54,670 nt of DNA from Micromonospora sp. CB01531 (GCF_001905095.1 NZ_LWLS01000096.1:1-54670); one strand, 5' to 3'; shown: positions 45,710-54,613, numbered from the stretch's first letter. Made by a program: numbers and translations. Notes: generated from the sequence alone by a model not told the origin.

Positions 45710-46908
45710 CACTTCTCCAGGGCCGCGATGCCGGGGAGGGTCTTGCCCTCCAGGTACTCCAGGGAGGCGCCGCCGCCGGTGGAGATGTGATCGAACGCCG
45801 ACTCGTCGAGCCCGAGCGTCCGCACCGCCGCCGCCGAGTCGCCGCCGCCGACGACGCTGAACGCACCGGACGTCGCGATCGCCTCGGCGACCCCGCGGGT
45901 CCCGTTCGCGAAGGCGGCCATCTCGAACACGCCCATCGGACCGTTCCAGAACACCGTCCGCGCCTGCTTGAGGGCGGCGGCGAAGCCGGCCACGGTCTCC
46001 GGGCCGATGTCGAGCCCGACCCGCTTGTTCGGGATGCCGTCCACCCGGACCGTGTGGTGCTCGGCGTCCGGCGCGAAGGCGACCGCGGCCACCACGTCGA
46101 CCGGGAGCATGATCTTGCCAGGCTCGCGTTCCATCAGGTTGCGGCAGGTCTCGACCATCTCCTGCTCCAGCAGCGAGCTGCCCACCTCCAGGCCCTGGGC
46201 CTTGAGGAAGGTGAAGCACATCCCGCCGCCGATGAGCAGCCGGTCGACCTTCGGCAGCAGCGCCTCGATCACGGCCAGCTTGTCGGAGACCTTGGAGCCG
46301 CCCAGCACCACCACGTACGGCCGCTCCGGGTCGCCGGTCAGCTTGCTGAGCACCTCCACCTCGCGCAGCACCAGCCGGCCGGCGAAGTGCGGCAGCCGGG
46401 CCGGCACGTCGTAGACGCTGGCGTGCTTGCGGTGCACCGCGCCGAAGGCGTCGTCGACGTACGCCTCGCCGAGGGCGGCGAGCTGGTCGGCGAAGGCGCC
46501 CCGCTCGGCGTCGTCCTTGCTCGTCTCACCCTTGTTGAAGCGGAGGTTCTCGAGCACGGCGACCTGACCGTCGGCGAGGCCCGCCACACATGCACGGGCC
46601 GAGTCGCCGACGGTGTCCTCGGCGAACTGGACCGGGGCACCGAGCAGCTCGCCCAGCCGGCCGGCCACCGGGCGGAGGCTGAACTGCGGGTCCGGCGCGC
46701 CCTTCGGGCGGCCCAGGTGCGAGCAGACGACCACCTTCGCGCCGGCTTGGACCAGCACGCTCAGCGTCGGCAGGACGGCCCGGATCCGGCCGTCGTCGGT
46801 GATCTCACCGGTCTGCTTGTCGAGTGGGACGTTCAGGTCGGCGCGCACCAGCACGCGCCGACCCGACACCCCCTCGGCGAGCAGGTCGTCGAGGTTGCGG
46901 ATGCTCAC
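45709..46908 (-). CDS. pgk: Phosphoglycerate kinase
   Basis: 399 residues. RADLNVPLD and VVVCSHLGRPKGAPD form the substrate site, VVLGGSKVSDKLAV and GPMGVFEM the hinge and ATP site, GGGDSAAAV the nucleotide phosphate loop. It makes ATP from 1,3-bisphosphoglycerate. The start codon is GTG, overlapped by the stop of a short repeat-encoded ORF that fills the gap-pgk spacer. Confidence 0.97.
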   Translation of the reverse strand: MSIRNLDDLLAEGVSGRRVLVRADLNVPLDKQTGEITDDGRIRAVLPTLSVLVQAGAKVVVCSHLGRPKGAPDPQFSLRPVAGRLGELLGAPVQFAEDTVGDSARACVAGLADGQVAVLENLRFNKGETSKDDAERGAFADQLAALGEAYVDDAFGAVHRKHASVYDVPARLPHFAGRLVLREVEVLSKLTGDPERPYVVVLGGSKVSDKLAVIEALLPKVDRLLIGGGMCFTFLKAQGLEVGSSLLEQEMVETCRNLMEREPGKIMLPVDVVAAVAFAPDAEHHTVRVDGIPNKRVGLDIGPETVAGFAAALKQARTVFWNGPMGVFEMAAFANGTRGVAEAIATSGAFSVVGGGDSAAAVRTLGLDESAFDHISTGGGASLEYLEGKTLPGIAALEK

Positions 46909-47012
46909 AGAGCTAGCCCTCCGTTCGTGACTGGGCCTGCCTCAGCTCGCGACTGCGGGGCTCGCTCCGCTCGCTCGCGACTGGGGCTCGCAAGCTCACT
47001 CCTCGCACTCAC
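46905..47012 (-). CDS. Repeat-encoded ORF bridging gap and pgk (35 codons)
   Basis: The frame starts at GTG overlapping the gap stop (GTGA), runs 35 codons beginning VSARSELASP and including RAPQSRAE, and ends at TGA overlapping the pgk GTG start. It therefore fills the spacer exactly. The DNA matches the element before pgi (GTGAG.GCGAGGAGTGAGC and CCCCGCAGTCGCGA) with an internal duplication of GCGAGCCCC..AGTCGCGAG. Whether the peptide is made is not known; translational coupling is inferred from the two overlaps. Confidence 0.5.
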   Translation of the reverse strand: MSARSELASPSRERAERAPQSRAEAGPVTNGGLAL

Positions 47013-48013
47013 AGGGAGCTACCCACCAGCTTGACCAGGTCGACCAGGCGGTTCGAGTAGCCCCACTCGTTGTCGTACCAGCCGACGACCTTGACCTGGT
47101 TGCCGATCACCTTGGTCAGCGGCGCGTCGAAGATGCAGGACGCCGGGTCGGTGACGATGTCGGCGGAGACGATCGGGTCCTCGTTGTAGACCAGGATGCC
47201 CTTGAGCGGGCCGTTCGCGGCGGCCTTCATCGCGGCGTTGACCTCGTCCACGGTGGTCTCCCGGCCGACCGTGACGGTCAGGTCGGTGGTCGAGCCGGTC
47301 GGGATCGGCACGCGCAGCGCGTAGCCGTCCAGCTTGCCCTTGAGCTCCGGCAGGACCAGGCCGATCGCCTTGGCGGCGCCGGTCGAGGTCGGCACGATGT
47401 TGAGCGCGGCGGCCCGGGCCCGGCGCAGGTCCTTGTGCGGCGCGTCCTGCAGGTTCTGGTCCTGCGTGTACGCGTGGATGGTGGTCATCAGACCCTGCTG
47501 GATGCCGAACGTGTCCTGCAGCACCTTCGCCATCGGGGCGAGGCAGTTGGTGGTGCACGAGGCGTTCGAGATGATGGTGTGCTTGGCCGGGTCGTACTGG
47601 TCCTGGTTGACGCCCATGACGACCGTGACGTCCTCGTTCTTCGCCGGGGCGGAGATGATGACCTTCTTGGCGCCGCCGTCGATGTGCGCCTTCGCCTTGG
47701 TGGCGTCGGTGAAGAACCCGGTGGACTCGATGACGACGTCGACGCCGGCCTCGCCCCACGGCAGCTTGGCCGGGTCCTTCTCGGCGTACGCCTTGATGGT
47801 GTGACCGCCCACGCTGATCTCGTCGTCGGTGGCCTTCACCTCGTGCGGGAGGCGGCCCAGGATGCTGTCGTACTTGACAAGGTGGGCGAGCGTCGCGTTG
47901 TCGGTCAGGTCGTTGACCGCCACGACCTCGACGTCAGCGCCGGATGCCAGCACTGCCCGGAAGAAGTTGCGGCCGATCCGGCCGAAGCCGTTGATGCCAA
48001 CCCGGATGGTCAC
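47009..48013 (-). CDS. gap: Glyceraldehyde-3-phosphate dehydrogenase, type I
   Basis: 334 residues with the NAD fold INGFGRIGRNFFRA, catalytic Cys in SNASCTTNCLAPMAKVL, and the WYDNEWGYSNRLVDL ending of type I enzymes. It is the glycolytic enzyme that precedes Pgk. GTG at 48013 (VTIRVGINGFG) is preferred because GAGGAG sits nine bases before it; the ATG at 48022 directly abuts that ribosome site. Confidence 0.96.
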   Translation of the reverse strand: MTIRVGINGFGRIGRNFFRAVLASGADVEVVAVNDLTDNATLAHLVKYDSILGRLPHEVKATDDEISVGGHTIKAYAEKDPAKLPWGEAGVDVVIESTGFFTDATKAKAHIDGGAKKVIISAPAKNEDVTVVMGVNQDQYDPAKHTIISNASCTTNCLAPMAKVLQDTFGIQQGLMTTIHAYTQDQNLQDAPHKDLRRARAAALNIVPTSTGAAKAIGLVLPELKGKLDGYALRVPIPTGSTTDLTVTVGRETTVDEVNAAMKAAANGPLKGILVYNEDPIVSADIVTDPASCIFDAPLTKVIGNQVKVVGWYDNEWGYSNRLVDLVKLVGSSL

Positions 48014-48275
48014 AGGTCCCATCTCCTCGCGTTCTGGTCCGCCGGCGTCAGAACAGGGCCGGCGGAGGTGTGTGCGCCGACCGTTGGAGCCGGCCGTTGA
48101 CGGTTCATCTCGGCCACCCCGCCGCGGTCCTGAGGACCTGACCGCCCGAGGCGGTGAGCACGGCGAGGGGTGCCTGTGCCGGCCCCCTTGCCGTACGCAG
48201 CGACCTTATCCGAGCGTGCCGCATCGCGCTGCGGCGGGTGGTGAACCCGCCAGCAGGTGACGCCCCACCGTCCTA

Positions 48276-49256
48276 TCAGACCACGAGCATGTCCGGCGTG
48301 ACGGCCGCTTCCGTATCCGGGATGCCCAGGTCCCGGGCCCGCTTGTCGGCCAGCGCGAGGAGCCGGCGGATCCGCCCGGCGATGGCGTCCTTGGTCAGCG
48401 GCGGATCGGCGAGGGCGCCCAGCTCCTCCAGCGACGCCTGCCGGTGCTCCAGGCGCAGCCTTCCGGCGGAGGTCAGGTGGTGCGGGGCGTCGTCGGCGAG
48501 GATCTCCAGGGCCCGGGTGACCCGGGCGGCGGCGGCCACCGCGGCGCGGGCCGAGCGGCGCAGGTTGGCGTCGTCGAAGTTCGCCAGCCGGTTGGCGGTC
48601 GCCCGGACCTCCCGGCGCACCCGGCGCTCCTCCCAGGCCAGCACGCTGGCGTGGGCGCCGATGCGGGTGAGCAGGGCGGCGATCGAGTCCCCGTCCTTGA
48701 CCACCACCCGGTCCACCCCACGGACCTCGCGGTTCTTGGCGGTGATCCCGATCCGTCGGGCCGCGCCGACCAGGGCGAGGGCCGACTCGGGGCCGGGGCA
48801 GGTGATCTCCAACGCGCTGGAGCGGCCCGGCTCGGTGAGCGAGCCGTGGGCCATGAACGCGCCCCGCCACGCGGAGACCGCGCAGCAGACGTTGGCCGCG
48901 ACGACGTGCGGCGGCAACCCGCGCACGGGGCGGCCCCGGACGTCCAGCAGACCGGTCTGGCGCGCCAGCGCTTCGCCGTCCTTGACCACCCGCACGATGA
49001 AGTGGCTGCCCTTGCGCAGCCCGCCGGAGGCGAGCACGTGGATCTCGCTCGGGTAGCCGTAGACCTCGGCGATCTCCCGCCGCAGCCGCCGGGCGACCGC
49101 GCCGGTGTCCAGCTCCGCCTCGACCACCACGCGACCCGACACGATGTGCAGGCCGCCCGCGAAGCGCAGCAGGGCGGCCATCTCCGCCCGCCGGCAGCAG
49201 GGCTTGGGCACGTCGACCCGACTTAGCTCGTCCTTGACCGCCGCCGTCATCGCCAT
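48276..49256 (-). CDS. whiA: Sporulation/cell-division regulator WhiA
   Basis: 326 residues. The N-terminal LAGLIDADG-like fold (LLRFAGGLHIVSGRVVVEAELD, AAWRGAFMAHGSLTEPG-type segment) is followed by the C-terminal helix-turn-helix (LEELGALADPPLTKDAIAGRIRRLL). WhiA controls sporulation septation with WhiB in Streptomyces. ATG at 49256 gives MAMTAAVKDELSRV, the usual family start; an upstream ATG at 49271 also exists. It is placed before gap as in most actinobacteria. Confidence 0.96.
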   Translation of the reverse strand: MAMTAAVKDELSRVDVPKPCCRRAEMAALLRFAGGLHIVSGRVVVEAELDTGAVARRLRREIAEVYGYPSEIHVLASGGLRKGSHFIVRVVKDGEALARQTGLLDVRGRPVRGLPPHVVAANVCCAVSAWRGAFMAHGSLTEPGRSSALEITCPGPESALALVGAARRIGITAKNREVRGVDRVVVKDGDSIAALLTRIGAHASVLAWEERRVRREVRATANRLANFDDANLRRSARAAVAAAARVTRALEILADDAPHHLTSAGRLRLEHRQASLEELGALADPPLTKDAIAGRIRRLLALADKRARDLGIPDTEAAVTPDMLVV

Positions 49257-49310
49257 AGTGCGCCCCCTCACGGACCGGTTCCGGCGTGTCGCCGTTGATT
49301 ACGTACGTGT

Positions 49311-50285
49311 CTAACGATCGGCACCCAGGACAGGCACCAGCGCGGCGCCCAGGGCGGCTGGATCATGACGGGGCGCGCCGTCGAGGACGGCGACGGGGGC
49401 GAGGACCAGCCGGGCACCCAGCGATTCTGCCGCACCCGCGACCGCCTCGGGGTCACCCACCGCCGTGGAGTCCGCCAGCACCATGTCCACCTTCAGCTCG
49501 GGCAGATAGCGCCGCAGGGTGTCCAGATGGTCGGCCAGGGAGAGCCCGTGGGTCTCCTTCTCCGCCACCAGGTTGAGCGTGACCAGCCGCCGCGCCGGAC
49601 TGGAGACGATCGCGTCGGCCAGCTGCGGCACCAGCAGGTGGGGCAGCACGCTGGTGTACCAGCTGCCCGGCCCGAAGATCAGCCAGTCGGCCGCGCGTAC
49701 CGCCGCGACCGCCTCCGGGCAGGCCGCCGGCGCGGCCGGGGTGAGCCGCAGCGACTCGACCCGGCCGGAGGTGACCGCCACCTGGTGCTGGCCGCGCACC
49801 GTGCGTACCTCGTCGGGGTGGCCCGGGTCGGCGCCGCGCACCCGGGCCTCGATGTCGACCGGCTGGCGGGACATCGGCAGCACCCGGCCGACCGCGCCGA
49901 GCATCGCGCCGGCGTGGTCGAGCGCGGCCACCGGATCGCCGAGCAGCTCCGTCAACCCGTTGAGCAGCAGGTTGCCGACCGCGTGCCCGGCCAGCGAATC
50001 GCCCGCTTCCGCGCTGTCGCCGGCGGCGAAGCGGTGCTGGAAGAGCGCCGCGCTGCGCCGGGTGGCCGGGTGGTCGCCGGCCAGCGCGACCAGCGCCTGC
50101 CGCAGGTCGCCCGGCGGCAGCCCGCCGCGCTCGGCCCGCAGCCGGCCGCTCGAGCCGCCGTCGTCGCCGACGGTGACCACCGCGGTGATGTCCAGGTCCA
50201 GCTCGGGTACGCAGTGCCGCAGCGCCCGCAGGGACGCCGAGAGCCCGTGCCCGCCGCCGAAGGCGACCACCCTGGTCGGGATCAT
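49311..50285 (-). CDS. YvcK/CofD-like protein (gluconeogenesis factor)
   Basis: 324 residues. VVAFGGGHGLSASLRALR is the nucleotide-sugar-binding N-terminus, with TVGDDGGSSGRLR and NLLLNGLTELLGDPVAAL as further family motifs. YvcK proteins bind UDP-sugars and affect cell-wall precursor flux; the mycobacterial homolog is CuvA. The ATG overlaps the rapZ stop (ATGA) and whiA follows by 54 bases, forming the conserved rapZ-yvcK-whiA trio. Confidence 0.94.
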   Translation of the reverse strand: MIPTRVVAFGGGHGLSASLRALRHCVPELDLDITAVVTVGDDGGSSGRLRAERGGLPPGDLRQALVALAGDHPATRRSAALFQHRFAAGDSAEAGDSLAGHAVGNLLLNGLTELLGDPVAALDHAGAMLGAVGRVLPMSRQPVDIEARVRGADPGHPDEVRTVRGQHQVAVTSGRVESLRLTPAAPAACPEAVAAVRAADWLIFGPGSWYTSVLPHLLVPQLADAIVSSPARRLVTLNLVAEKETHGLSLADHLDTLRRYLPELKVDMVLADSTAVGDPEAVAGAAESLGARLVLAPVAVLDGAPRHDPAALGAALVPVLGADR

Positions 50286-51220
50286 TCCCGCCCCAGGTCC
50301 CGGTGCTGCGCGTGGGCGGCGATGCCGGACTGGCGCAGCCGGGCGGCTAGTTCCTCGGCGATGGCGACGCTGCGGTGCTTGCCGCCGGTGCACCCGACCG
50401 CCACGGTCAGGTAGCGCTTGCCCTCCCGCTCGAAGCCGGCGGTGGTGGCGTTGACCAGGTCGGCGTAGCCGGTCACGAAGGCTTCCGCGCCCTCCTGGCC
50501 CAGCACGTACGCGCTGACCGCCTCCTCGCGCCCGGTGTGCTCGCGCAGCTCCGACACCCAGTACGGGTTGGGCAGGAACCGGGCGTCCATCACGAAGTCG
50601 GCGTCCGGGGGAAGGCCGTACTTGAACCCGAACGAGAGCACGGTGATCCGCAGTCGACGGGAGTCCTCCCCGCCGAACAGCTCCTCGACCCGGCGCCGGA
50701 GCTGGTTGACGTTCAGGTGGCTGGTGTCGATGATCACGTCGGCCTGGTCCCGGGCCTCCTCCAGCAGCGCGCGCTCGACGGCGATGCCGTCGGCCAGCCG
50801 CCCGTCACCCTGCAGCGGGTGCGAGCGCCGGACGCTCTCGAACCGGCGGATCAGCACCTCGTCGTCGGCGTCGACGAAGACCACCCGGGGCTGGAAGCCG
50901 CGCTCCCGCAGCTCCCGGATCGCGCCGGCCAGGTCGGTGGAGAAGGCGCGGGAGCGGACGTCCAGCACCATGGCCGTACGCCGGGCCGCGCCGCCGGCCT
51001 TTAAGGCCAGCTCGGCCATGTCCAGCATGAGCGCCTGGGGCAGGTTGTCGACCACGTAGTAGCCCACGTTCTCCAGCGCCCGGGCCACCGTGCTGCGGCC
51101 ACCGCCGGAAAGGCCGGTCACCACCACCAGGGTGGTGTCCACCTCGGCCGGCGCCGGCCGTCCGAGGGCTGTCTCCGTACCTTTCGGCACCAGGTCTCCC
51201 GGCGTCCGCGCCTCGCTCAC
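50282..51220 (-). CDS. rapZ: RNase adapter/nucleotide-binding protein RapZ
   Basis: 312 residues: Walker A GLSGGGRSTVARALE, DNLPQALMLDMAELA, VFVDADDEVLIRRFESVRRSHPL and the C-terminal CTGGKHRSVAIAEELA. In E. coli RapZ guides RNase E to a small RNA that controls GlmS; in Gram-positives its role is less clear. About 28 N-terminal residues precede the P-loop domain. uvrC, its usual upstream neighbour, is not present here. Confidence 0.95.
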   Translation of the reverse strand: MSEARTPGDLVPKGTETALGRPAPAEVDTTLVVVTGLSGGGRSTVARALENVGYYVVDNLPQALMLDMAELALKAGGAARRTAMVLDVRSRAFSTDLAGAIRELRERGFQPRVVFVDADDEVLIRRFESVRRSHPLQGDGRLADGIAVERALLEEARDQADVIIDTSHLNVNQLRRRVEELFGGEDSRRLRITVLSFGFKYGLPPDADFVMDARFLPNPYWVSELREHTGREEAVSAYVLGQEGAEAFVTGYADLVNATTAGFEREGKRYLTVAVGCTGGKHRSVAIAEELAARLRQSGIAAHAQHRDLGRE

Positions 51221-51568
51221 CCGTTACCCCCAAGCCGTGGCGCCGCGGCCGCTCGGCCGCGCGTGGTCAGTCAGCGACTCTAACGGCTGCGACCCGGCCC
51301 GGGATTCCACGGGTGACGACTGGAACACCTGCTTGTCCGGTTTGTCGTCGTCTCGGTACTGGTTTCCGCCGGTCCCGCCGGAGACGGTCGCACTTCCGAC
51401 AGCGTCAGCGACTGCTGACGGTCGGTGACCGCTCCCGCGCCATCGGTGGGTGTGCCCACCCCGGCCGTCCGGCCGGCCCGGCGTGGCCCGGGCCGGCCGG
51501 GCCGCGCGGACCCCGCGACGCGCTCGCCGGAGCGGGGCGCTGTCGGGGGGCGCTCGTAGACTGCCCGG
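51221..51568. other. Divergent promoter region of rapZ and recQ, with hairpin
   Basis: 348 bases without a gene. It contains the start regions of both divergent genes and a two-part inverted repeat at 51396-51425: CCGAC-ag-CGTCAGC-GACT-GCTGACG-GTCGG. The part next to recQ is almost pure G and C. No confident promoter boxes were found. Confidence 0.5.
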
Positions 51569-53422
51569 ATGGTCTCCCCCACCGATCAGCGGACCGAGGA
51601 CGCGCTGCGGGTGCTCCGCCGGGTGTTCGGCTACGACGCCTTCCGGGGCTTCCAGCAGGAGGTCGTCGAGCACGTGGTGGCCGGCGGAGACGCGTTGGTG
51701 CTGATGCCGACCGGGGGCGGCAAGTCCCTCTGCTACCAGATCCCCGCGCTGGTCCGGGACGGGGTCGCGGTGGTCGTCTCGCCGCTGATCGCCCTCATGC
51801 AGGATCAGGTCGACGCGCTCACCGCCGTCGGCGTCCGCGCCGGGTTCCTCAACTCGACCCAGGAGCCGGCGGAGCGGCGGCGGGTGGAGTCCGCCTTCCT
51901 CGCCGGCGAGCTGGACCTGCTCTACCTCGCCCCGGAGGCCCTGGCCGGCCGCGCCACGGTCGGCCTGCTGGAGCGGGGCCGGATCGCGCTGTTCGCCATC
52001 GACGAGGCGCACTGCGTCTCCCAGTGGGGGCACGACTTCCGCCCCGACTACCTCAACCTCTCGATGCTGCACGAGCGCTGGCCGGGGGTGCCGCGGATCG
52101 CGCTCACCGCCACCGCGACCAAGGCCACCCGTACGGAGATCGCCACCCGGCTCCAGCTCACCGACGCCCGACACTTCGTGGCCAGCTTCGACCGGCCCAA
52201 CATCCAGTACCGGATCGTGCCCAAGCGGGAGCCGCGCAAGCAGCTGCTGAGCCTGCTGCGCGACGAGCACCCGGGCGACGCGGGCATCGTCTACTGCCTG
52301 TCCCGCGCGTCGGTGGAGAAGACGGCCGAGTTCCTGGTGGCGAACGGGGTCCCGGCCCTGCCGTACCACGCCGGGCTGGACGCCCGGACCCGGGCCGCCA
52401 ACCAGCAGCGCTTCCTGCGCGAGGACGGGCTGGTCATGGTCGCCACCATCGCGTTCGGCATGGGCATCGACAAGCCGGACGTACGCTTCGTCGCCCACCT
52501 CGACCTGCCGAAGTCGGTCGAGGGCTACTACCAGGAGACCGGCCGGGCCGGGCGGGACGGCCTGCCGTCGACGGCCTGGCTGGCGTACGGGCTCCAGGAC
52601 GTGGTCCAGCAGCGGAAGATGATCGAGACCTCCGAGGGCGACCTGGCGCACCGGCGCAACCTCGCCGCCCACCTGGACGCGATGCTGGCCCTCTGCGAGA
52701 CGGTCCGCTGCCGCCGGGCGCAGCTCCTCGAGTATTTCGGCGAGACCGGTGTGGGCGGCTGCGGCAACTGCGACACCTGCCTCGAACCACCGGAGTCCTG
52801 GGACGGCACGGTCGCCGCGCAGAAGCTGCTCTCCACCGTCTACCGGCTGGACCGGGAACGCAACCAGCGGTTCGGCGCCGGGCACTGCGTGGACATCCTG
52901 CTCGGCAAGCGCACCGACAAGATCGACCAGTACGGCCACGACTCGTTGACCACCTTCGGCATCGGCACCGAGCTGCGCGAGGCGGAGTGGCGGGGCGTGG
53001 TGCGGCAACTGCTCGCCGAGGGCCTGCTCGCCGTCGAGGGCGACTACGGCACCCTCGCCCTGACCGAGGCCAGCGCCGAGGTGCTGGGCCGCCGGCGTAC
53101 GGTCACCATGCGGCGGGAGCCGGAGAAGCCGGTGTCCGCCCGGTCGGCGAAACCGCGGGGCGCGGCCACCGTCGTCGCCGACCTCACCCCTGCCGCGGCC
53201 CCGGTGTTCGAGCGGCTGCGGGCCTGGCGGGCGGCCACCGCCAAGGATCAGGGCGTGCCCGCGTACGTCATCTTCCACGACGCGACTCTGCGCCAGATCG
53301 CCACCGAGGCGCCGGCGTCGCTGACCGAGCTGTCCCGGATCAATGGCGTCGGCGAGAACAAGCTCGCGAAGTACGGCGAGCAGATCCTCGCCGTACTCGC
53401 CGAGGCCGACGCACCTGCCTGA
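51569..53422 (+). CDS. recQ: ATP-dependent DNA helicase RecQ
   Basis: 617 residues with complete RecQ architecture. The helicase core has MPTGGGKSLCYQIPAL (Walker A), AIDEAHCVSQWGHDFRPDY (DEAH box and aromatic loop) and YYQETGRAGRDG (motif VI). The RecQ-Ct zinc site has CETVRCRR and GGCGNCDTC. A winged helix follows, and an HRDC domain ends the protein (AYVIFHDATLRQIA, NGVGENKLAKYG). It unwinds DNA in recombination and replication repair. Confidence 0.96.
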   Translation: MVSPTDQRTEDALRVLRRVFGYDAFRGFQQEVVEHVVAGGDALVLMPTGGGKSLCYQIPALVRDGVAVVVSPLIALMQDQVDALTAVGVRAGFLNSTQEPAERRRVESAFLAGELDLLYLAPEALAGRATVGLLERGRIALFAIDEAHCVSQWGHDFRPDYLNLSMLHERWPGVPRIALTATATKATRTEIATRLQLTDARHFVASFDRPNIQYRIVPKREPRKQLLSLLRDEHPGDAGIVYCLSRASVEKTAEFLVANGVPALPYHAGLDARTRAANQQRFLREDGLVMVATIAFGMGIDKPDVRFVAHLDLPKSVEGYYQETGRAGRDGLPSTAWLAYGLQDVVQQRKMIETSEGDLAHRRNLAAHLDAMLALCETVRCRRAQLLEYFGETGVGGCGNCDTCLEPPESWDGTVAAQKLLSTVYRLDRERNQRFGAGHCVDILLGKRTDKIDQYGHDSLTTFGIGTELREAEWRGVVRQLLAEGLLAVEGDYGTLALTEASAEVLGRRRTVTMRREPEKPVSARSAKPRGAATVVADLTPAAAPVFERLRAWRAATAKDQGVPAYVIFHDATLRQIATEAPASLTELSRINGVGENKLAKYGEQILAVLAEADAPA

Positions 53423-53518
53423 CCGCCACGCGCCGCCGCCACCGGTGCGGCCGGTCGGCATCCGGAGACGTCGAATGGCCGGCCGTCTTGTTGGGGGTCG
53501 GTTGTTTCTGGGTGTGTT

Positions 53519-53551
53519 GAAGGGCCGGCCCCTTGGTGGGGCCGGCCCTTC
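53519..53551. terminator. Bidirectional terminator between recQ and the C39 peptidase gene
   Basis: GAAGGGCCGGCCCC and its exact complement with a 5-base loop lie between convergent genes, 16 bases from the peptidase stop. Confidence 0.8.
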
Positions 53552-53566
53552 GTGGTGTTGCTTTGG

Positions 53567-54223
53567 TCAGGAGGCGGAGTAGCCGCGGGTGGCGATCCAG
53601 TCGGCGAGGTTGTCGACGCTGATGCGGTAGGAGGCGGTGTTGGGGTTGGCGGAGTCGGCGATGGTGACGGTTTTGCCGTTGTTCTGGTAGCCGACGACGC
53701 TGATGTAGTGGCCGCCTTCGAAGGAGTGGGTGTTGCCGTCGGTGTCGGTGGCGGTGCCGGCGATGTTGGCGACCACGGCGCGGCCGTTGTCGATGGTGCG
53801 GACGATGTCGGTGCGCAGGGTGTCGGTCTGCTTGTCGTCGGCGTTGGGGTTCTTGATCTCGACCGAGTGGTAGGCGTTGGTGCTGCCGGTTTCCTTGTTC
53901 AGGACGGGGGTGATGTCGTTGATGCTGTTGGTGCCGTTCTCGGTGGTGCCCATTTCCTTGGCCATGGCGTCGACGTTGATGTTCTTGCCCTGGACGGAGA
54001 GGGCGTTGCGGGTGGCGGCGGGGCCGCAGTAGTAGAAGTTCGGCTGGGCCTCGTAGCGCACGTTCAGTTCCCGCTCACCGTTCTTACCGGCCTGCGCCTG
54101 CGCCTGGGCGGGCTTGGCGGGGGCGGCGTGGGCGGCGATGGCGGGTCCGGCGATGCCACCGGCGGTGGCGGCGATGCCGGCAGTGGTGAGCAGGGTCTTA
54201 CGCAGGATGGTGTTGGTACGCAT
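53567..54223 (-). CDS. Secreted C39-family (papain-like) peptidase
   Basis: 218 residues. The signal peptide (RKTLLTTAGIAATAGGIAG...AHAA) is cut near residue 34. The catalytic Cys is in PNFYYCGPAATRNALS, the His in FEGGHYISVVGYQ and the Asp in VTIADSANP, the triad of the C39/papain-like fold. It is a stand-alone enzyme without an ABC transporter, so it acts outside the cell rather than cutting bacteriocin leaders in an exporter. Codon use is less GC3-biased than neighbours in places (asn- and thr-rich protein). GAAAGG precedes the ATG. Four ECF-like promoter repeats lie upstream. Confidence 0.88.
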   Translation of the reverse strand: MRTNTILRKTLLTTAGIAATAGGIAGPAIAAHAAPAKPAQAQAQAGKNGERELNVRYEAQPNFYYCGPAATRNALSVQGKNINVDAMAKEMGTTENGTNSINDITPVLNKETGSTNAYHSVEIKNPNADDKQTDTLRTDIVRTIDNGRAVVANIAGTATDTDGNTHSFEGGHYISVVGYQNNGKTVTIADSANPNTASYRISVDNLADWIATRGYSAS

Positions 54224-54364
54224 GGTGATCAGAACCTTTCAGTTCGGGGGAACGGCACACACACGCACAAGGGGGGTGCGCGGGTGCCGCGTGAAAGGGA
54301 AAGTCAGAAGAAGGGGGGATCCGCCCGGCGGCCTGAGGGGGCCTGCACGGGGCGTTCCGGGTGT

Positions 54365-54390
54365 AACGACCGGGGGCCGGGGATCATTCC
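54365..54390 (-). promoter_or_regulatory. ECF-type promoter-like repeat 1 (GGAAT-N18-GTT)
   Basis: On the minus strand GGAAT (54390-54386), 18 bases, GTTACA starting at 54367. The pattern equals the SigR/SigH-type consensus. It is the copy nearest the C39 peptidase gene (about 140 bases before its ATG). Confidence 0.55.
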
Positions 54391-54443
54391 ACCGGGCTCC
54401 CGGGGGCCGGCCCTGGGGTGCTGCACGGGGCGGCCGGAGATGT

Positions 54444-54469
54444 AACGACCGGGGGTCGGGGATCATTCC
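54444..54469 (-). promoter_or_regulatory. ECF-type promoter-like repeat 2 (GGAAT-N18-GTT)
   Basis: GGAATGATC and GTCGTTACA are identical to copy 1 with the same 18-base spacer; offset 79 bases from copy 1. Confidence 0.55.
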
Positions 54470-54530
54470 ACCCGGGCTACCCGGGCGCCTGGCCGAGGCG
54501 TCGCGGCCTGCTCGACGGCCCGGGGGATGT

Positions 54531-54556
54531 AACGACGGCCGGGGGCCGATCATTCC
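54531..54556 (-). promoter_or_regulatory. ECF-type promoter-like repeat 3 (GGAAT-N18-GTT)
   Basis: GGAATGATC and GTCGTTACA are conserved while the spacer centre differs from copies 1 and 2; spacer length is still 18. Offset 87 bases from copy 2. Confidence 0.5.
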
Positions 54557-54613
54557 GCCGCAGCCGGGGCCACCATCAGGCGGGCCGCAGATCCGGCGCG
54601 GTCAGCCATGTTC

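Noticed and set aside
49299..49310. TTACGTACGTGT between yvcK and whiA as a third AcnR site
   Set aside because: Only the ACGTACG core is present; the CAAG and GGTTTG arms shared by the acnA and acnR sites are missing.
51313..53520. 735-residue plus-strand frame overlapping recQ in another register
   Set aside because: Arg/Pro/Gly-rich with no motif, while the recQ frame carries every helicase motif.
54239..54553. 104-residue frame over the promoter-like repeats with recurring GMIPDPRSLH and WNDPRPPVV
   Set aside because: The recurring peptides come from reading the DNA repeats in different frames; frame is not kept between copies, so the repeat is not coding.
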